Assembly: GCF_014644415.1 (NCBI RefSeq)
Contig: NZ_BMKQ01000001.1
Span: forward strand, 3,051,217-3,115,216
From: Marmoricola endophyticus
Lineage (GTDB): Bacteria > Actinomycetota > Actinomycetes > Propionibacteriales > Nocardioidaceae
Length of the DNA: 64,000 nucleotides
Reading direction: 5' to 3'
The notes under the pieces are model-generated. The model had not been told where the DNA came from. It did no database searches and saw nothing but the letters and a program-made list of their open reading frames with translations. Within the stretch, counting starts at the first letter, position 1, and every line of letters begins with the position of its first letter. The position numbers were made by a program, and so were the translations under genes. Below are positions 15,788 through 25,922 of this stretch, piece after piece.

Positions 15788-16174
15788 TCACGCGTCGGGG
15801 GTCTCGCCCGCCTCGGCGCGCTGCTTCTCGATCTCCGCGCGCACCTCGTCCATGTCGAGGCCCTTGACCGCGGTCACGACCTCCTCGAGACCCTTCGGCG
15901 GGAGCGCGCCGGGCTGGGAGAAGACCAGCACGCCCTCGCGGAACGCCATCAGCGTCGGGATCGAGGTGATGTTGGCCGCGGCGGCCAGCTGCTGCTCGGC
16001 CGCGGTGTCGATCTTGCCGAAGACGACGTCCGGGTGGTCCTCGCTCGCCTTGTCGTACGTCGGCGCGAACTGCTTGCACGGTCCGCACCAGTCCGCCCAG
16101 AAGTCGACCATGACGATGTCGTTGTCGGTGATCGTGTCCGCGAAGGTCGCGGCGGTCAGCTCGGTGGTGCTCAT
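15788..16174 (-). CDS. thioredoxin
   Basis: 128 residues, one thioredoxin domain, active site DFWADWCGPCKQFAP near residue 23 and the cis-proline loop ITSIPTLMAF near 69. A 30-residue charged extension after the fold (AVKGLDMDEVRAEIEKQRAEAGETPDA) is longer than in E. coli TrxA. No signal peptide, so cytosolic disulfide reductant. ATG at 16174 (AAAGGGCATCGTC upstream). Not next to a thioredoxin reductase, so probably an accessory thioredoxin; it could serve MsrA. Confidence 0.92.
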   Translation of the reverse strand: MSTTELTAATFADTITDNDIVMVDFWADWCGPCKQFAPTYDKASEDHPDVVFGKIDTAAEQQLAAAANITSIPTLMAFREGVLVFSQPGALPPKGLEEVVTAVKGLDMDEVRAEIEKQRAEAGETPDA

Positions 16175-16262
16175 GACGATGCCCTTTCGTTGACGTCTGC
16201 GGGGCGCAGCACGTCGGGGTCCTCGTTCATTCCACCCCGCAGGGTGCATCGGTACGGCTAGC

Positions 16263-16628
16263 GTGCGGGACGTGCCCTCACCCCTTCTCGCCTGGCTGGC
16301 CCTCGCGACGATCGGCCTGGTCGTCCAGGTCGCGCTGACCGACTACGGTCCGCAGGGCATCGAGGTCGCCGGCTTCTGGACGTTCGTCGGGGCCGTGCTG
16401 CTCGCGATGGTCGGGTGGCGACGCAGCTCGGTCGCGCGTCTTCTGATCCTGCTGAGTGCGTGGACCGGGTTCGCGGTGTACGCCCTGGCGTCGGTCGGAT
16501 CTGCAGACCGGTTGCGTGACCTCGCCGTCGCCGGGGCCTGCCTCCTGCAGGCGGTGGCCCTGATCAACCCCGCCGTGCGCGCCCACGTGACGGAAACCGC
16601 CACAGCGGGGCACGAACCCGCTCGCTGA
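16263..16628 (+). CDS. small integral membrane protein
   Basis: 121 residues with four predicted membrane helices (about 6-22, 32-49, 57-76, 83-103) and a short polar C-terminal tail. No family recognised. Two in-frame GTG starts (16263 and 16272) are possible and neither has a convincing ribosome site. Divergent from the thioredoxin gene; its end faces the thioesterase-like gene with 14 bp between stops. Confidence 0.65.
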   Translation: MRDVPSPLLAWLALATIGLVVQVALTDYGPQGIEVAGFWTFVGAVLLAMVGWRRSSVARLLILLSAWTGFAVYALASVGSADRLRDLAVAGACLLQAVALINPAVRAHVTETATAGHEPAR

Positions 16629-16642
16629 CGCGGCTGCCGCGT

Positions 16643-17050
16643 TCAGCGCGGGCGGACGACGGACTTGGTGATCTGCGACGTCGCCAGCACGACGTCGTCG
16701 GCCGTCACGGTGACGTCGACGAAGGCCAGGCGGCCGGTGCGTCGTACGAGCCGGCCGCGGGCCTCGACGCGCTGACCGGGCCGGCCGGCGCCGAGCAGCT
16801 GGGTGGAGATCGCGTGCGTCACCGCGTGCTCGCCCTCGCCGAGGGCGGGGACGGCGGCGAGGAAGCCGGCCAGCTCGGCGAGCACGTCGAGCGCCGAGGC
16901 GTGGGTGCCGCCGAGGCCGTTGCCGGCGAGGTCGCCGACCTCGAGCCAGGCGCCGGTCGCGGGGGAGTCGGGGTCGATCAGCGCGCAGCCCAGCGCGGCG
17001 GCGAGGGGTACCTCGAGTGCGGCGGTGACGGGGTCGTCCACGTCCACCAT
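16643..17050 (-). CDS. PaaI-like hotdog-fold thioesterase
   Basis: 135 residues, single hotdog domain: LAGNGLGGTHASALDVLAELAGFLA (helix with the catalytic-type Asp55) followed by beta strands ending RLAFVDVTVTADDVVLATSQITKSVV. The family hydrolyses acyl-CoA thioesters, often aromatic ones; substrate unknown. ATG at 17050; the open frame runs far upstream only as an antisense shadow of the next gene. Divergent from the DUF255 gene with hairpin repeat B2 between them. Confidence 0.75.
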   Translation of the reverse strand: MVDVDDPVTAALEVPLAAALGCALIDPDSPATGAWLEVGDLAGNGLGGTHASALDVLAELAGFLAAVPALGEGEHAVTHAISTQLLGAGRPGQRVEARGRLVRRTGRLAFVDVTVTADDVVLATSQITKSVVRPR

Positions 17051-17125
17051 CCTCGCGGGTCGACGTGACTGCGTCGTGAGGACCCGCGGTCCGCGAGGTG
17101 AACGGCACCGGGCTGCGCTCCCCAC

Positions 17126-17177
17126 GACGAACCCACACTCCCCACGGTGGGTACGTCGTGGGGAGTGCGGGTTCGTC
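17126..17177. repeat. dispersed hairpin repeat family B, copy 2 (near-perfect stem)
   Basis: Arms of 21 nt with one mismatch: GACGAACCC-A-CACTCCCCACG (17126-17146) pairs with 17157-17177. The 10-nt loop is GTGGGTACGT. The same core occurs at 1247-1286. It lies inside the 174-bp divergent promoter region of the thioesterase and DUF255 genes, so it could affect either, or be a mobile scar. Confidence 0.88.
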
Positions 17178-17224
17178 TGCATACCGTGATGAATCCGCAG
17201 CGGGCGGGTGCGAGGGTGGGACCC

Positions 17225-19218
<1,994 letters not shown>

Positions 19219-19222
<4 letters not shown>

Positions 19223-19503
19223 CACCCACGAGCGGCACGCTGGACCTGACCTTCGAGGTCACGGTGGAGAAGAGCGACGCGAGGGGCGGGTGGACGTACG
19301 CCGTCTGGCCCGACTCCGTCGAGCTCTTCGGGACCCGGGGACCGGTCAAGGTGGAGGGGACGGTCGACGGCGAGCCGTTCGCGACCTCGTTCATGGCGCT
19401 GGGGGACGGCAGGCACAAGCTGCCGCTCGCCGGCGTGCTGCTCTCACGCATCGGCAAGGGCGTCGGCGACACGGTCAGCGTGCACCTCACCCGCCGGGTG
19501 TAG
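19219..19503 (+). CDS. DUF1905 domain protein
   Basis: 94 residues matching the small beta-barrel DUF1905 fold: [74 protein letters not shown]. Often fused to a YdeI-type bacteriocin-protection domain; here it stands alone. Coupled to the preceding gene by an ATGA overlap. Its last 17 bp overlap the end of the convergent gene. Function unknown. Confidence 0.8.
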
Positions 19504-20203
19504 CGGTCGGGCTCGGAGTCCCGGTCGGCGTCGGGTCGGTGGGCTCGGGGTCCGCGGTCGGCGCGCTCGACGGCGTCGAGGTGGGGGTCTCGGTGGGCTC
19601 GGCGGTCGGGGTGCTCGACGGCTGGTCGGTGCTGCCGGAGTCCGCGGAGCTCCCGGAGCCACCGGACGTGCCGGCATCGTCCGACCCCTGCGTGCCCGAC
19701 GACTGCTGGCCGGTGTCGCTCGACCGCGCCTGCTCGCGCTGCTCCGTGCGGCCGATGAGGTGGTCGATCGAGGTCCGGCCCGTACCGTCCAGCGAGCGGC
19801 CGGTCAGCTGCTCGACGCCGGTGACGATGCCGCCGGCGACGACGAAGACCAGCAGGGCGGCGAGCGCGACCGGCTTCCACCGCACCTGCCGCAGCCGGGC
19901 CGTCGTACGCCGCAGGGGCGGGGCTGGCACCCGGCCGGCGGTGCGGTTCGCGGTGCGGGCCACGGCGTCGCGGGTGCGCTGCAGCGAGCGGGTGTAGATC
20001 GCACCGGTCACGGCCGTCAGCGCGCTGATCAGCGCGGCACCGACGATCGTGCCGACCAGCCCCAGGCGCGACCCGAGCGCGGCGGCGGTCGCCGCCGCGG
20101 CGGCGGAGCCGACCACCTGGGTGGGGGAGAGGCCGAGGGCGGGCTCGCGGCGCGCCTCCTCGTCGGTGGCGGAGGGACGGGTGGGGGTGTTCGTCTCAGG
20201 CAA
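19487..20203 (-). CDS. membrane protein with a Thr/Pro-rich extracytoplasmic tail
   Basis: About 238 residues. Cytosolic N terminus ([18 protein letters not shown]), a glycine/alanine-rich hydrophobic region around 30-72 ([22 protein letters not shown]...) that could form one or two helices, a basic loop ([14 protein letters not shown]), a membrane helix near 114-135, then a low-complexity Ser/Thr/Pro/Glu tail of about 95 residues ([16 protein letters not shown]), as in surface-exposed stalks. The start is uncertain: TTG at 20203 is preferred because the N terminus then resembles other actinobacterial proteins of this type; an ATG at 20257 is also in frame. Function unknown. Confidence 0.65.
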   Translation of the reverse strand: MPETNTPTRPSATDEEARREPALGLSPTQVVGSAAAAATAAALGSRLGLVGTIVGAALISALTAVTGAIYTRSLQRTRDAVARTANRTAGRVPAPPLRRTTARLRQVRWKPVALAALLVFVVAGGIVTGVEQLTGRSLDGTGRTSIDHLIGRTEQREQARSSDTGQQSSGTQGSDDAGTSGGSGSSADSGSTDQPSSTPTAEPTETPTSTPSSAPTADPEPTDPTPTGTPSPTATPGG

Positions 20204-20306
20204 GAGGGTGCTCGCGGGTCGTACGGCCAAGGTCACCCCGTACGACGAACAAGCCACCCCCGCGGGTGCCCGTTCACCGGGTGAGGTGTGCCACGACCGG
20301 ACGGCC

Positions 20307-21068
20307 TCAGCGCAGCGAGTACGTCGCCAGCGACGCCGCGACGTAGTGGCACACGAACGCCGCGATGGTGAGGGTGTGGAACACCTCGTGGAAGCCGAAC
20401 CAGGTGGGGAACGGGTCGGGCTTCTTCAGGCCGTAGACGATCCCGCCGAGCGTGTAGAGCCCACCACCCACGACGACCAGCGTCGTCACGGCGGCACCGC
20501 CGGAGACGAAGTCGGGGGCGTAGAAGATCGCCGCCCACCCCAGCGCGATGTAGATCGGCGTCGAGAGCCAGCGCGGCGCCGTGGGCCACGCGATCTGGAA
20601 GAACGCGCCGAGCAGCGCCCCGGCCCAGACGACGCTGAGCATCACGACGCGGTCGGTGCCCTCGAGCAGGATCAGCGTGAACGGGGTGTACGACCCGGCG
20701 ATCAGCAGGAAGATGTTGGCGTGGTCGAAGCGCCGCAGGAAGGCGTACGACCCCGGCCCCCACGTGCCGCGGTGGTAGATCGCCGACACGGCGAACAGCA
20801 GCAGCGCCGTCGCGGCGAACAGTGACGAGCCGACGCGGGTCGTCGCGGTCGGCGAGAGCACGATCAGCACGATCCCCGCGGCCAGTGCCAGCGGCGTCGT
20901 GGCGGCGTGCAGCCAGCCGCGCAGGTGCGGCTTGACCTCGGCGACCCGCTCGCGCACCGCCTCGGCGGCACGCTCCAGGCCGGAGTCACCGCCGCGAGGC
21001 CGGCTGACAGGGGCGTGCGCGACGGGCTGGTCGTCCGGCCTGCCGCCGCGCTCCTGCGTGGTCTTCAC
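20307..21068 (-). CDS. haemolysin III family (PAQR/TrhA-like) membrane protein
   Basis: About 253 residues with seven predicted helices from residue 55 on. PAQR signatures: SAIYHRG near helix 2, FDHANIFLLIAGSYTPF, and FGFHEVFHTLTIAAFVCHY at the C terminus; the His and Asp residues form the metal site of the family. Bacterial members affect membrane energetics or lipid homeostasis; the haemolysin label is historical. The start is uncertain (GTG at 21068 chosen; an in-frame ATG at 21248 would overlap the divergent prenyl synthase). Corresponds to Rv1085c, divergent from the Rv1086 homologue, as here. Confidence 0.88.
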   Translation of the reverse strand: MKTTQERGGRPDDQPVAHAPVSRPRGGDSGLERAAEAVRERVAEVKPHLRGWLHAATTPLALAAGIVLIVLSPTATTRVGSSLFAATALLLFAVSAIYHRGTWGPGSYAFLRRFDHANIFLLIAGSYTPFTLILLEGTDRVVMLSVVWAGALLGAFFQIAWPTAPRWLSTPIYIALGWAAIFYAPDFVSGGAAVTTLVVVGGGLYTLGGIVYGLKKPDPFPTWFGFHEVFHTLTIAAFVCHYVAASLATYSLR

Positions 21069-21166
21069 AAGAGTCGAGGCTACCCACCCTCGGGTGGTGC
21101 GGTGCGTGTTTCGCGGCGTGCCTCGTGCCACCCGTCGAGGTGGCGGCGACGGTAGAGTGCGCCGAC

Positions 21167-21946
21167 GTGGCGGACTGGAAGCGGGTGCTCCGGCGGGTGC
21201 TCTACCCGGCGTACGAGGCCCGCCTGGCGCGTCGGCTGGATCTGACACGCACCCCCAAGCACGTCGGGGTGATGCTCGACGGCAACCGGCGCTGGGCCAG
21301 GACCGTCGGGCTCGGCACGGCGGAGGGCTACCAGGCCGGCGCCGACAACATCGCCCCCTTCCTCGGCTGGTGCGAGGAGCTCGGCGTCGAGGTGGTCACG
21401 CTCTGGCTGCTCTCCAGCGACAACCTCGCGAACCGGCCGGCGGACCAGCTGACCGGGCTGCTGGAGATCATCGAGGGCGCGGTGGGGTCGCTGGCCGCGA
21501 CGGGCCGGTGGCGGATCCACCCGGTCGGCGCGCTCGACCTGCTGCCCGCGGCGACGGCGGAGCGGCTCAAGGCCGCCGAGGAGGCGACCCGCGACGTGCC
21601 CGGGGTGCTCGTCAACGTCGCCGTCGGGTACGGCGGGCGTCGCGAGATCGCCGACGCCGTTCGCTCCCTGCTCGCCGAGCACGCCACGATGCACACGCCG
21701 CTGGAGGAGCTCGCCCAGATCATCGACGTCGAGCACATCGCGGCCCACCTCTACACCCGTGGCCAGCCCGACCCCGACCTCGTCATCCGTACCTCGGGGG
21801 AGCAGCGTCTCGGCGGCTTCCTCCTCTGGCAGAGCGCGGCCAGCGAGTTCTACTTCTGCGAGGCGTACTGGCCGGAGTTCCGGCGGGTCGACTTCCTGCG
21901 TGCCCTGCGCGCCTACGCCGTGCGCGAGCGACGCTTCGGCGCCTGA
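21167..21946 (+). CDS. cis-isoprenyl diphosphate synthase, short-chain Z-FPP synthase-like
   Basis: Adds isopentenyl diphosphate in cis to an allylic diphosphate. 259 residues; signature LDGNRRWARTVGLGTAEGYQAG near residue 33 (the catalytic Asp precedes GNRRWA) and RTSGEQRLGGFLLWQSAASEFYF near 205. The order haemolysin III - prenyl synthase - phoH places it as counterpart of Rv1086, which makes omega,E,Z-farnesyl diphosphate for decaprenyl phosphate; long-chain activity cannot be excluded. GTG at 21167 chosen because residues upstream have no resemblance. The downstream leader region belongs to phoH. Confidence 0.9.
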   Translation: MADWKRVLRRVLYPAYEARLARRLDLTRTPKHVGVMLDGNRRWARTVGLGTAEGYQAGADNIAPFLGWCEELGVEVVTLWLLSSDNLANRPADQLTGLLEIIEGAVGSLAATGRWRIHPVGALDLLPAATAERLKAAEEATRDVPGVLVNVAVGYGGRREIADAVRSLLAEHATMHTPLEELAQIIDVEHIAAHLYTRGQPDPDLVIRTSGEQRLGGFLLWQSAASEFYFCEAYWPEFRRVDFLRALRAYAVRERRFGA

Positions 21947-21989
21947 CCTGCCCGTCACCCAGGCGGTACGCCGGCTTCACCTGGTCGTC

Positions 21990-22007
21990 ACACGCCGATG
22001 GGCGTGT
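21990..22007. terminator. possible terminator hairpin after the prenyl synthase gene
   Basis: Stem ACACGCC/GGCGTGT (7 bp) with the 4-nt loop GATG, 44 bp after the stop. No U tract, as is common in actinobacteria. A second small hairpin (ACGAGG/CCTCGT, 22012-22026) follows immediately. Confidence 0.5.
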
Positions 22008-22060
22008 CCTCACGAGGAGGCCTCGTACGGCGACTTAGGTTCTCGGTATCGAGGGGTGGG

Positions 22061-22198
22061 GAAGCCTCTCGTACCGGGAGGCTTCGTGCACCAACGCAGA
22101 AGCGCCAGGGGTGGCACTCACGCCCCTGTGTCGACCGGTCCGTGTTCAGCGAGCGGACCGGGGCGCTGAGTGCGTGCGCCGGTCCGGTGAAGGGGTAG
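22061..22198 (+). promoter_or_regulatory. structured leader of phoH with two mutually exclusive hairpins
   Basis: Elements in order: hairpin GAAGCCTC/GAGGCTTC (22061-22068 with 22078-22085); a bulged hairpin at 22107-22127; then three 8-nt segments: CCGGTCCG (22135-22142), CGGACCGG (22154-22161) and CCGGTCCG again (22179-22186). The middle one can pair perfectly with either outer one. The last outer segment abuts the ribosome-site region GTGAAGGGG just before the ATG at 22206. This is the geometry of an attenuator or riboswitch-type control, but no known riboswitch class was recognised. Confidence 0.6.
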
Positions 22199-22205
22199 AC
22201 CCGTC

Positions 22206-23534
22206 ATGAGTACTGCGAAGACTCCTGAGGTCAGCGGAGACCGGCGCACCTACGTCCTGGACACGAGCGTGCTGCTCGCGGACCCGACGGCGGTCCGTCG
22301 TTTCGAGGAGCACGAGGTGGTGCTCCCGGTCGTGGTGATCACCGAGCTCGAGGGCAAGCGGCACCACCCGGAGCTGGGCTACTTCGCCCGGTCGGCGCTG
22401 CGGATGCTCGACGACCTGAGGGTCACCCACGGTCGCCTCGACCAGCCGGTCCCGGTGGGCGACCTCGGCGGCACGATCCGGGTCGAGCTCAACCACACCG
22501 ACCCGATGTCGCTGCCCTCCGGCTTCCGCCTCGGCGACAACGACACCCGGATCCTGGCGGTCGCGAACAACCTCAGCCAGGAGGGCGCACAGGTCACGGT
22601 GGTCTCGAAGGACCTCCCGATGCGGATCAAGGCCTCGGCGGTCGGGCTGGACGCCGAGGAGTACCGCGCCGAGATGGCCACCGACGCCGACGCCGGCTGG
22701 ACGGGGATGACCGAGCTCGAGGTCACCGCCGAGGACCTCGACGCCCTGTACGCCGACTCCGTGGTCGACCTCGACGAGGCGCGCGACCTGCCCTGCCACA
22801 CCGGCCTGGTCCTGCTCTCCCACCGGGGCAGCGCGCTGGGGCGCGTCCGCGAGGACAAGCGCGTCCACCTGGTCCGCGGGGACCGCGAGGCGTTCGGGGT
22901 GCACGGTCGCAGCGCGGAGCAGCGCGTGGCCCTGGACCTGCTGCTGGACCCCGACGTCGGCATCGTCTCCCTCGGGGGCCGCGCCGGCACCGGCAAGTCG
23001 GCGATGGCGCTGTGCGCGGGCCTCGAGGCGGTGATGGAGCGCCGCCAGCACCAGAAGGTGGTGATCTTCCGTCCGCTGTTCGCGGTCGGCGGGCAGGAGC
23101 TGGGCTACCTGCCCGGGAGCGAGTCCGAGAAGATGTCGCCCTGGGCGCAGGCCGTCTTCGACACCCTCGGCGCGATCAGCGGTCCCGACGTCGTCGAGGA
23201 GATCATCGACCGCGGGATGCTCGAGGTGCTGCCGCTGACGCACATCCGTGGCCGCTCGCTGCACGACGCGTTCGTGATCGTCGACGAGGCGCAGTCGCTG
23301 GAGCGCAACGTGCTGCTGACGGTGCTCTCCCGCATCGGCGCCAACTCCAAGGTGGTGCTCACGCACGACGTCGCGCAGCGCGACAACCTGCGTGTCGGTC
23401 GCCACGACGGCGTCGTGGCCGTCGTCGACAAGCTCAAGGGCCACCCTCTGTTCGGCCACGTGACGCTCACCCGCTCCGAGCGGTCGCCCGTCGCCGCGCT
23501 GGTCACGGAGATGCTCGAGAGCGTCGTGATGTGA
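22206..23534 (+). CDS. phoH2: PIN-PhoH fusion protein (PhoH2 type)
   Basis: 442 residues. N-terminal PIN ribonuclease domain (about 14-160): [12 protein letters not shown] supplies the first acidic residue, ITELEGKR the second and GDNDTRIL the third. C-terminal PhoH ATPase: Walker [10 protein letters not shown] at 257-265 and Walker [14 protein letters not shown] near 352. Characterised mycobacterial PhoH2 (Rv1095) is an ATP-dependent RNA unwinding and cutting enzyme, often with a short upstream antitoxin-like gene (PhoAT). I see no such small gene here; the upstream region instead looks like a structured leader. The strong GAAGGGG precedes ATG 22206. Confidence 0.93.
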   Translation: MSTAKTPEVSGDRRTYVLDTSVLLADPTAVRRFEEHEVVLPVVVITELEGKRHHPELGYFARSALRMLDDLRVTHGRLDQPVPVGDLGGTIRVELNHTDPMSLPSGFRLGDNDTRILAVANNLSQEGAQVTVVSKDLPMRIKASAVGLDAEEYRAEMATDADAGWTGMTELEVTAEDLDALYADSVVDLDEARDLPCHTGLVLLSHRGSALGRVREDKRVHLVRGDREAFGVHGRSAEQRVALDLLLDPDVGIVSLGGRAGTGKSAMALCAGLEAVMERRQHQKVVIFRPLFAVGGQELGYLPGSESEKMSPWAQAVFDTLGAISGPDVVEEIIDRGMLEVLPLTHIRGRSLHDAFVIVDEAQSLERNVLLTVLSRIGANSKVVLTHDVAQRDNLRVGRHDGVVAVVDKLKGHPLFGHVTLTRSERSPVAALVTEMLESVVM

Positions 23535-23547
23535 TCTGCGTCGTCGG

Positions 23548-23572
23548 CCCGCACCGCGTGAAGCGGTGCGGG
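23548..23572 (+). terminator. terminator hairpin of phoH
   Basis: Perfect 10-bp stem CCCGCACCGC/GCGGTGCGGG with the loop GTGAA, 13 bp after the phoH stop. No U tract. Confidence 0.8.
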
Positions 23573-23611
23573 TGCGGCGCAGATGGATCAGCGGGGTCGA
23601 TGGTGCTGATG

Positions 23612-23682
23612 TGACGGACCTCCCGCCAACTCGTGCGGTGTCATGTCCGGGTTCGGCTTGCGTGGCCTCCGCACGTCCGTCA
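23612..23682 (+). promoter_or_regulatory. candidate structured leader before the transglycosylase gene
   Basis: Closing stem TGACGGAC (23612-23619) with GTCCGTCA (23675-23682), 8 bp perfect, enclosing a second stem GTGCGG (23633-23638) with CCGCAC (23669-23674) that stacks directly on the closing stem. It ends 73 bp before the start codon. Actinobacterial cell-wall hydrolase genes are often under c-di-AMP riboswitch control, but the ydaO consensus is not seen here. Confidence 0.4.
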
Positions 23683-23755
23683 AGGTGGTTCGCGGCCCGC
23701 CCGGGTATCCGTACACCCGTGGCCACTTGACCCCCATCGAGTCACCACGAGAGAG

Positions 23756-24433
23756 ATGTCGTTGTCCCAGGCTGAGAACCAGGCGCCCCGCAGCGCCCCG
23801 AAGCACCGTGCCGAGCGAGACCACACCGTCCTCAGGGCCGGCGTCCGCACCACTCTCGTGACCGGCGGTGTCGCCGCGGTCGCGACCGGCGTGACCGTCG
23901 GAGGCGGTGTGATGTCGGCCCAGCTGAGTGCCGGCTCCGCTGCCGTGGCCGGCGACTTCGCCCCGACCAGCGCGAGTGCGAAGACGACCCTCGACGCCCA
24001 GGAGGTGCTGGCCCGCGGTGCCGCTGTCACCCGCAGCGCCGACGACCGGCGCGCCGAGGCCGACCGGATCAAGCAGCGCGAGCTGGGCGACGCGAAGGCG
24101 GTCGCGACCACCGGCACCCAGAAGATCGACCAGTCCGACCCGAAGGACCTGGCCCGCGCGCTTCTGCCGGAGTTCGGCATGACGTCGGCGGACTTCCAGT
24201 GCGTCGACAACATCTGGTCGCAGGAGTCCGGCTGGAACACCCACGCCGACAACCCGTCCTCGTCGGCGTACGGCATCCCGCAGGCGCTGCCCGGCTCCAA
24301 GATGGCCTCGGCCGGCCCCGACTGGGAGAACAACGCCGAGACCCAGATCCGCTGGGGCCTGGGCTACATCCAGAGCCGGTACGGCTCCGCGTGCTCGGCC
24401 TGGGGCTTCAAGCAGAGCCACGGCTGGTACTGA
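23756..24433 (+). CDS. secreted transglycosylase SLT-domain protein
   Basis: 225 residues. A basic N terminus (PKHRAERDHTVLRAGVR) then a hydrophobic stretch at about 30-55 act as signal or anchor; an alanine-rich charged linker (residues 70-130) follows; the C-terminal about 75 residues form a compact lysozyme-like domain with the catalytic Glu in NIWSQESGWNTHADNPSS, then AYGIPQALPGSKMASAG and WGLGYIQSRYGSACSAWG. Two Cys (near 150 and 213) may form a disulfide outside the cell. Cuts peptidoglycan glycan strands. ATG at 23756 follows ACGAGAGAG; the open frame upstream overlaps the structured leader. Confidence 0.85.
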   Translation: MSLSQAENQAPRSAPKHRAERDHTVLRAGVRTTLVTGGVAAVATGVTVGGGVMSAQLSAGSAAVAGDFAPTSASAKTTLDAQEVLARGAAVTRSADDRRAEADRIKQRELGDAKAVATTGTQKIDQSDPKDLARALLPEFGMTSADFQCVDNIWSQESGWNTHADNPSSSAYGIPQALPGSKMASAGPDWENNAETQIRWGLGYIQSRYGSACSAWGFKQSHGWY

Positions 24434-24445
24434 CCACCGCCTGAG

Positions 24446-24498
24446 ACGGCCGCTGACCCGGCGCTCGTGGGACCCGCGAGCGCCGGGTCAGCGGCCGT
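24446..24498. terminator. bidirectional terminator with a 22-bp perfect stem
   Basis: Arms 24446-24467 and 24477-24498 are perfectly complementary over 22 bp (core GCTGACCCGGCGCTCG) with a 9-nt loop, lying between the convergent transglycosylase and fumC genes. A 16-bp direct copy of part of the right arm (CGAGCGCCGGGTCAGC) recurs at 24520-24535 and includes the fumC stop codon, so the left arm has a second possible partner. Confidence 0.88.
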
Positions 24499-24530
24499 TC
24501 AGAGGCCCACGAGGGCCCACGAGCGCCGGG

Positions 24531-25922
24531 TCAGCTGCCGGTCATGCTCCGTACGTCGAGCGCCGCGTCCATCTGCTCCTCGGTGAGGTCGCCGCGCTCG
24601 ACGTACCCCATCTCGAGGACGGTCTCGCGGATCGTCTGACCCTTTTTCAGCGCGGCCTTGGCGACCTTGGAGGCCTCCTCGTAGCCGATGTACTTGTTCA
24701 ACGGGGTGACGATCGACGGCGAGGACTCGGCGTAGCCGCGCAGCCGCTCCTCGTTGGGCTCGATGCCGTCGACGCAGCGCGCGGCGAGGACGCGCGAGGC
24801 GTTGGCCAGCAGCCGGATCGACTCCAGCACGTTGCGCGCGATCACCGGCATCATGACGTTGAGCTCGAAGACGCCGGAGGCGCCGGCGGTGGTGACGGTG
24901 ACGTCGTTGCCGATCACCTGGGCGCACACCATCAGCGTTGCCTCGGGGAGCACCGGGTTCACCTTGCCCGGCATGATGCTCGAGCCCGGCTGCAGGTCGG
25001 GCAGGGTGACCTCGGCCAGGCCGGTGGTCGGGCCGGAGCCCATCCAGCGCAGGTCGTTGCAGATCTTGGTCAGCCCGACCGCGATCGTCCGCAGCTGACC
25101 GGAGAGCTCGACGAGTGCGTCGCGACCGCCCTGGGCCTCGAAGTGGTTGCGGGCCTCGGTGAAGGCCAGCCCGGTGTCGGAGGCGAGCGCCGCGATCGCC
25201 TTCTCGGCGAAGCCGTCCGGGGTGTTGATCCCGGTGCCCACGGCGGTGCCGCCCAGCGGCAGCTCCAGCACCCGGGGGAGGGTGGCCTGCAGGCGCTCGG
25301 CGGCCATCCGTACGACGGCGGCGTACCCGTCGAACTCCTGGCCGAGCGTCACCGGGGTGGCGTCCATCAGGTGCGTGCGTCCGGACTTGACGAGGTCGCG
25401 GAACTGCGTGCCCTTCGCGGCGAGCGCGTGCTCGAGGATCTCGAGGCCGGGCACGAGGTCGCCCGTGGTGGCGACGGCGGCGGCCACGTGGATCGACGTC
25501 GGGAAGGTGTCGTTGGAGGACTGGCTGGCGTTGACGTGGTCGTTGGGGTGCAGCTCGACCCCGGCGGCGGTCGTGAGGCTGGCCAGCACCTCGTTCATGT
25601 TCATGTTGGACGACGTGCCCGAGCCGGTCTGGAAGACGTCGATCGGGAACTGGTCGAGGTGCTGCCCGCCGACGATCGCGGCGGCGGCGTCGCGGATCGC
25701 GCCGGCCTGCTCGGGCGTGAGCACGCCCAGCTCCTCGTTCGCGGTCGCGGCGGCGGCCTTCACCCGGGCGATCGCCTTGACGTGCTCGTCCTCCAGGGTC
25801 GCGCCGCTGATCGGGAAGTTCTCCACCGCCCGCTGGGTCTGGGCCCGCCAGAGGGCCGAGGCGGGTACCTTCACCTCGCCCATGGAGTCGTGCTCGATCC
25901 GGAAGTCAGGGGTCTCAGTCAC
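24531..25922 (-). CDS. fumC: class II fumarate hydratase
   Basis: Iron-independent fumarase of the TCA cycle, fumarate to malate, homotetramer. 463 residues. Substrate and catalytic regions seen: [16 protein letters not shown] near 101, [15 protein letters not shown] near 132, the catalytic [10 protein letters not shown] near 186, and the superfamily signature [11 protein letters not shown] near 317 containing the mobile-loop catalytic Ser. GTG at 25922 overlaps the stop of the preceding polyamine-synthase-like gene (GTGA), so fumC is translationally coupled to a copper oxidase operon. Same relative place as Rv1098c (fum) near phoH2 and glpX. Confidence 0.95.
   Translation of the reverse strand: MTETPDFRIEHDSMGEVKVPASALWRAQTQRAVENFPISGATLEDEHVKAIARVKAAAATANEELGVLTPEQAGAIRDAAAAIVGGQHLDQFPIDVFQTGSGTSSNMNMNEVLASLTTAAGVELHPNDHVNASQSSNDTFPTSIHVAAAVATTGDLVPGLEILEHALAAKGTQFRDLVKSGRTHLMDATPVTLGQEFDGYAAVVRMAAERLQATLPRVLELPLGGTAVGTGINTPDGFAEKAIAALASDTGLAFTEARNHFEAQGGRDALVELSGQLRTIAVGLTKICNDLRWMGSGPTTGLAEVTLPDLQPGSSIMPGKVNPVLPEATLMVCAQVIGNDVTVTTAGASGVFELNVMMPVIARNVLESIRLLANASRVLAARCVDGIEPNEERLRGYAESSPSIVTPLNKYIGYEEASKVAKAALKKGQTIRETVLEMGYVERGDLTEEQMDAALDVRSMTGS

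Noticed and set aside
23535-23755. ydaO (c-di-AMP) riboswitch before the transglycosylase gene
   Set aside because: Conserved ydaO sequence blocks were not found, although stems are present.
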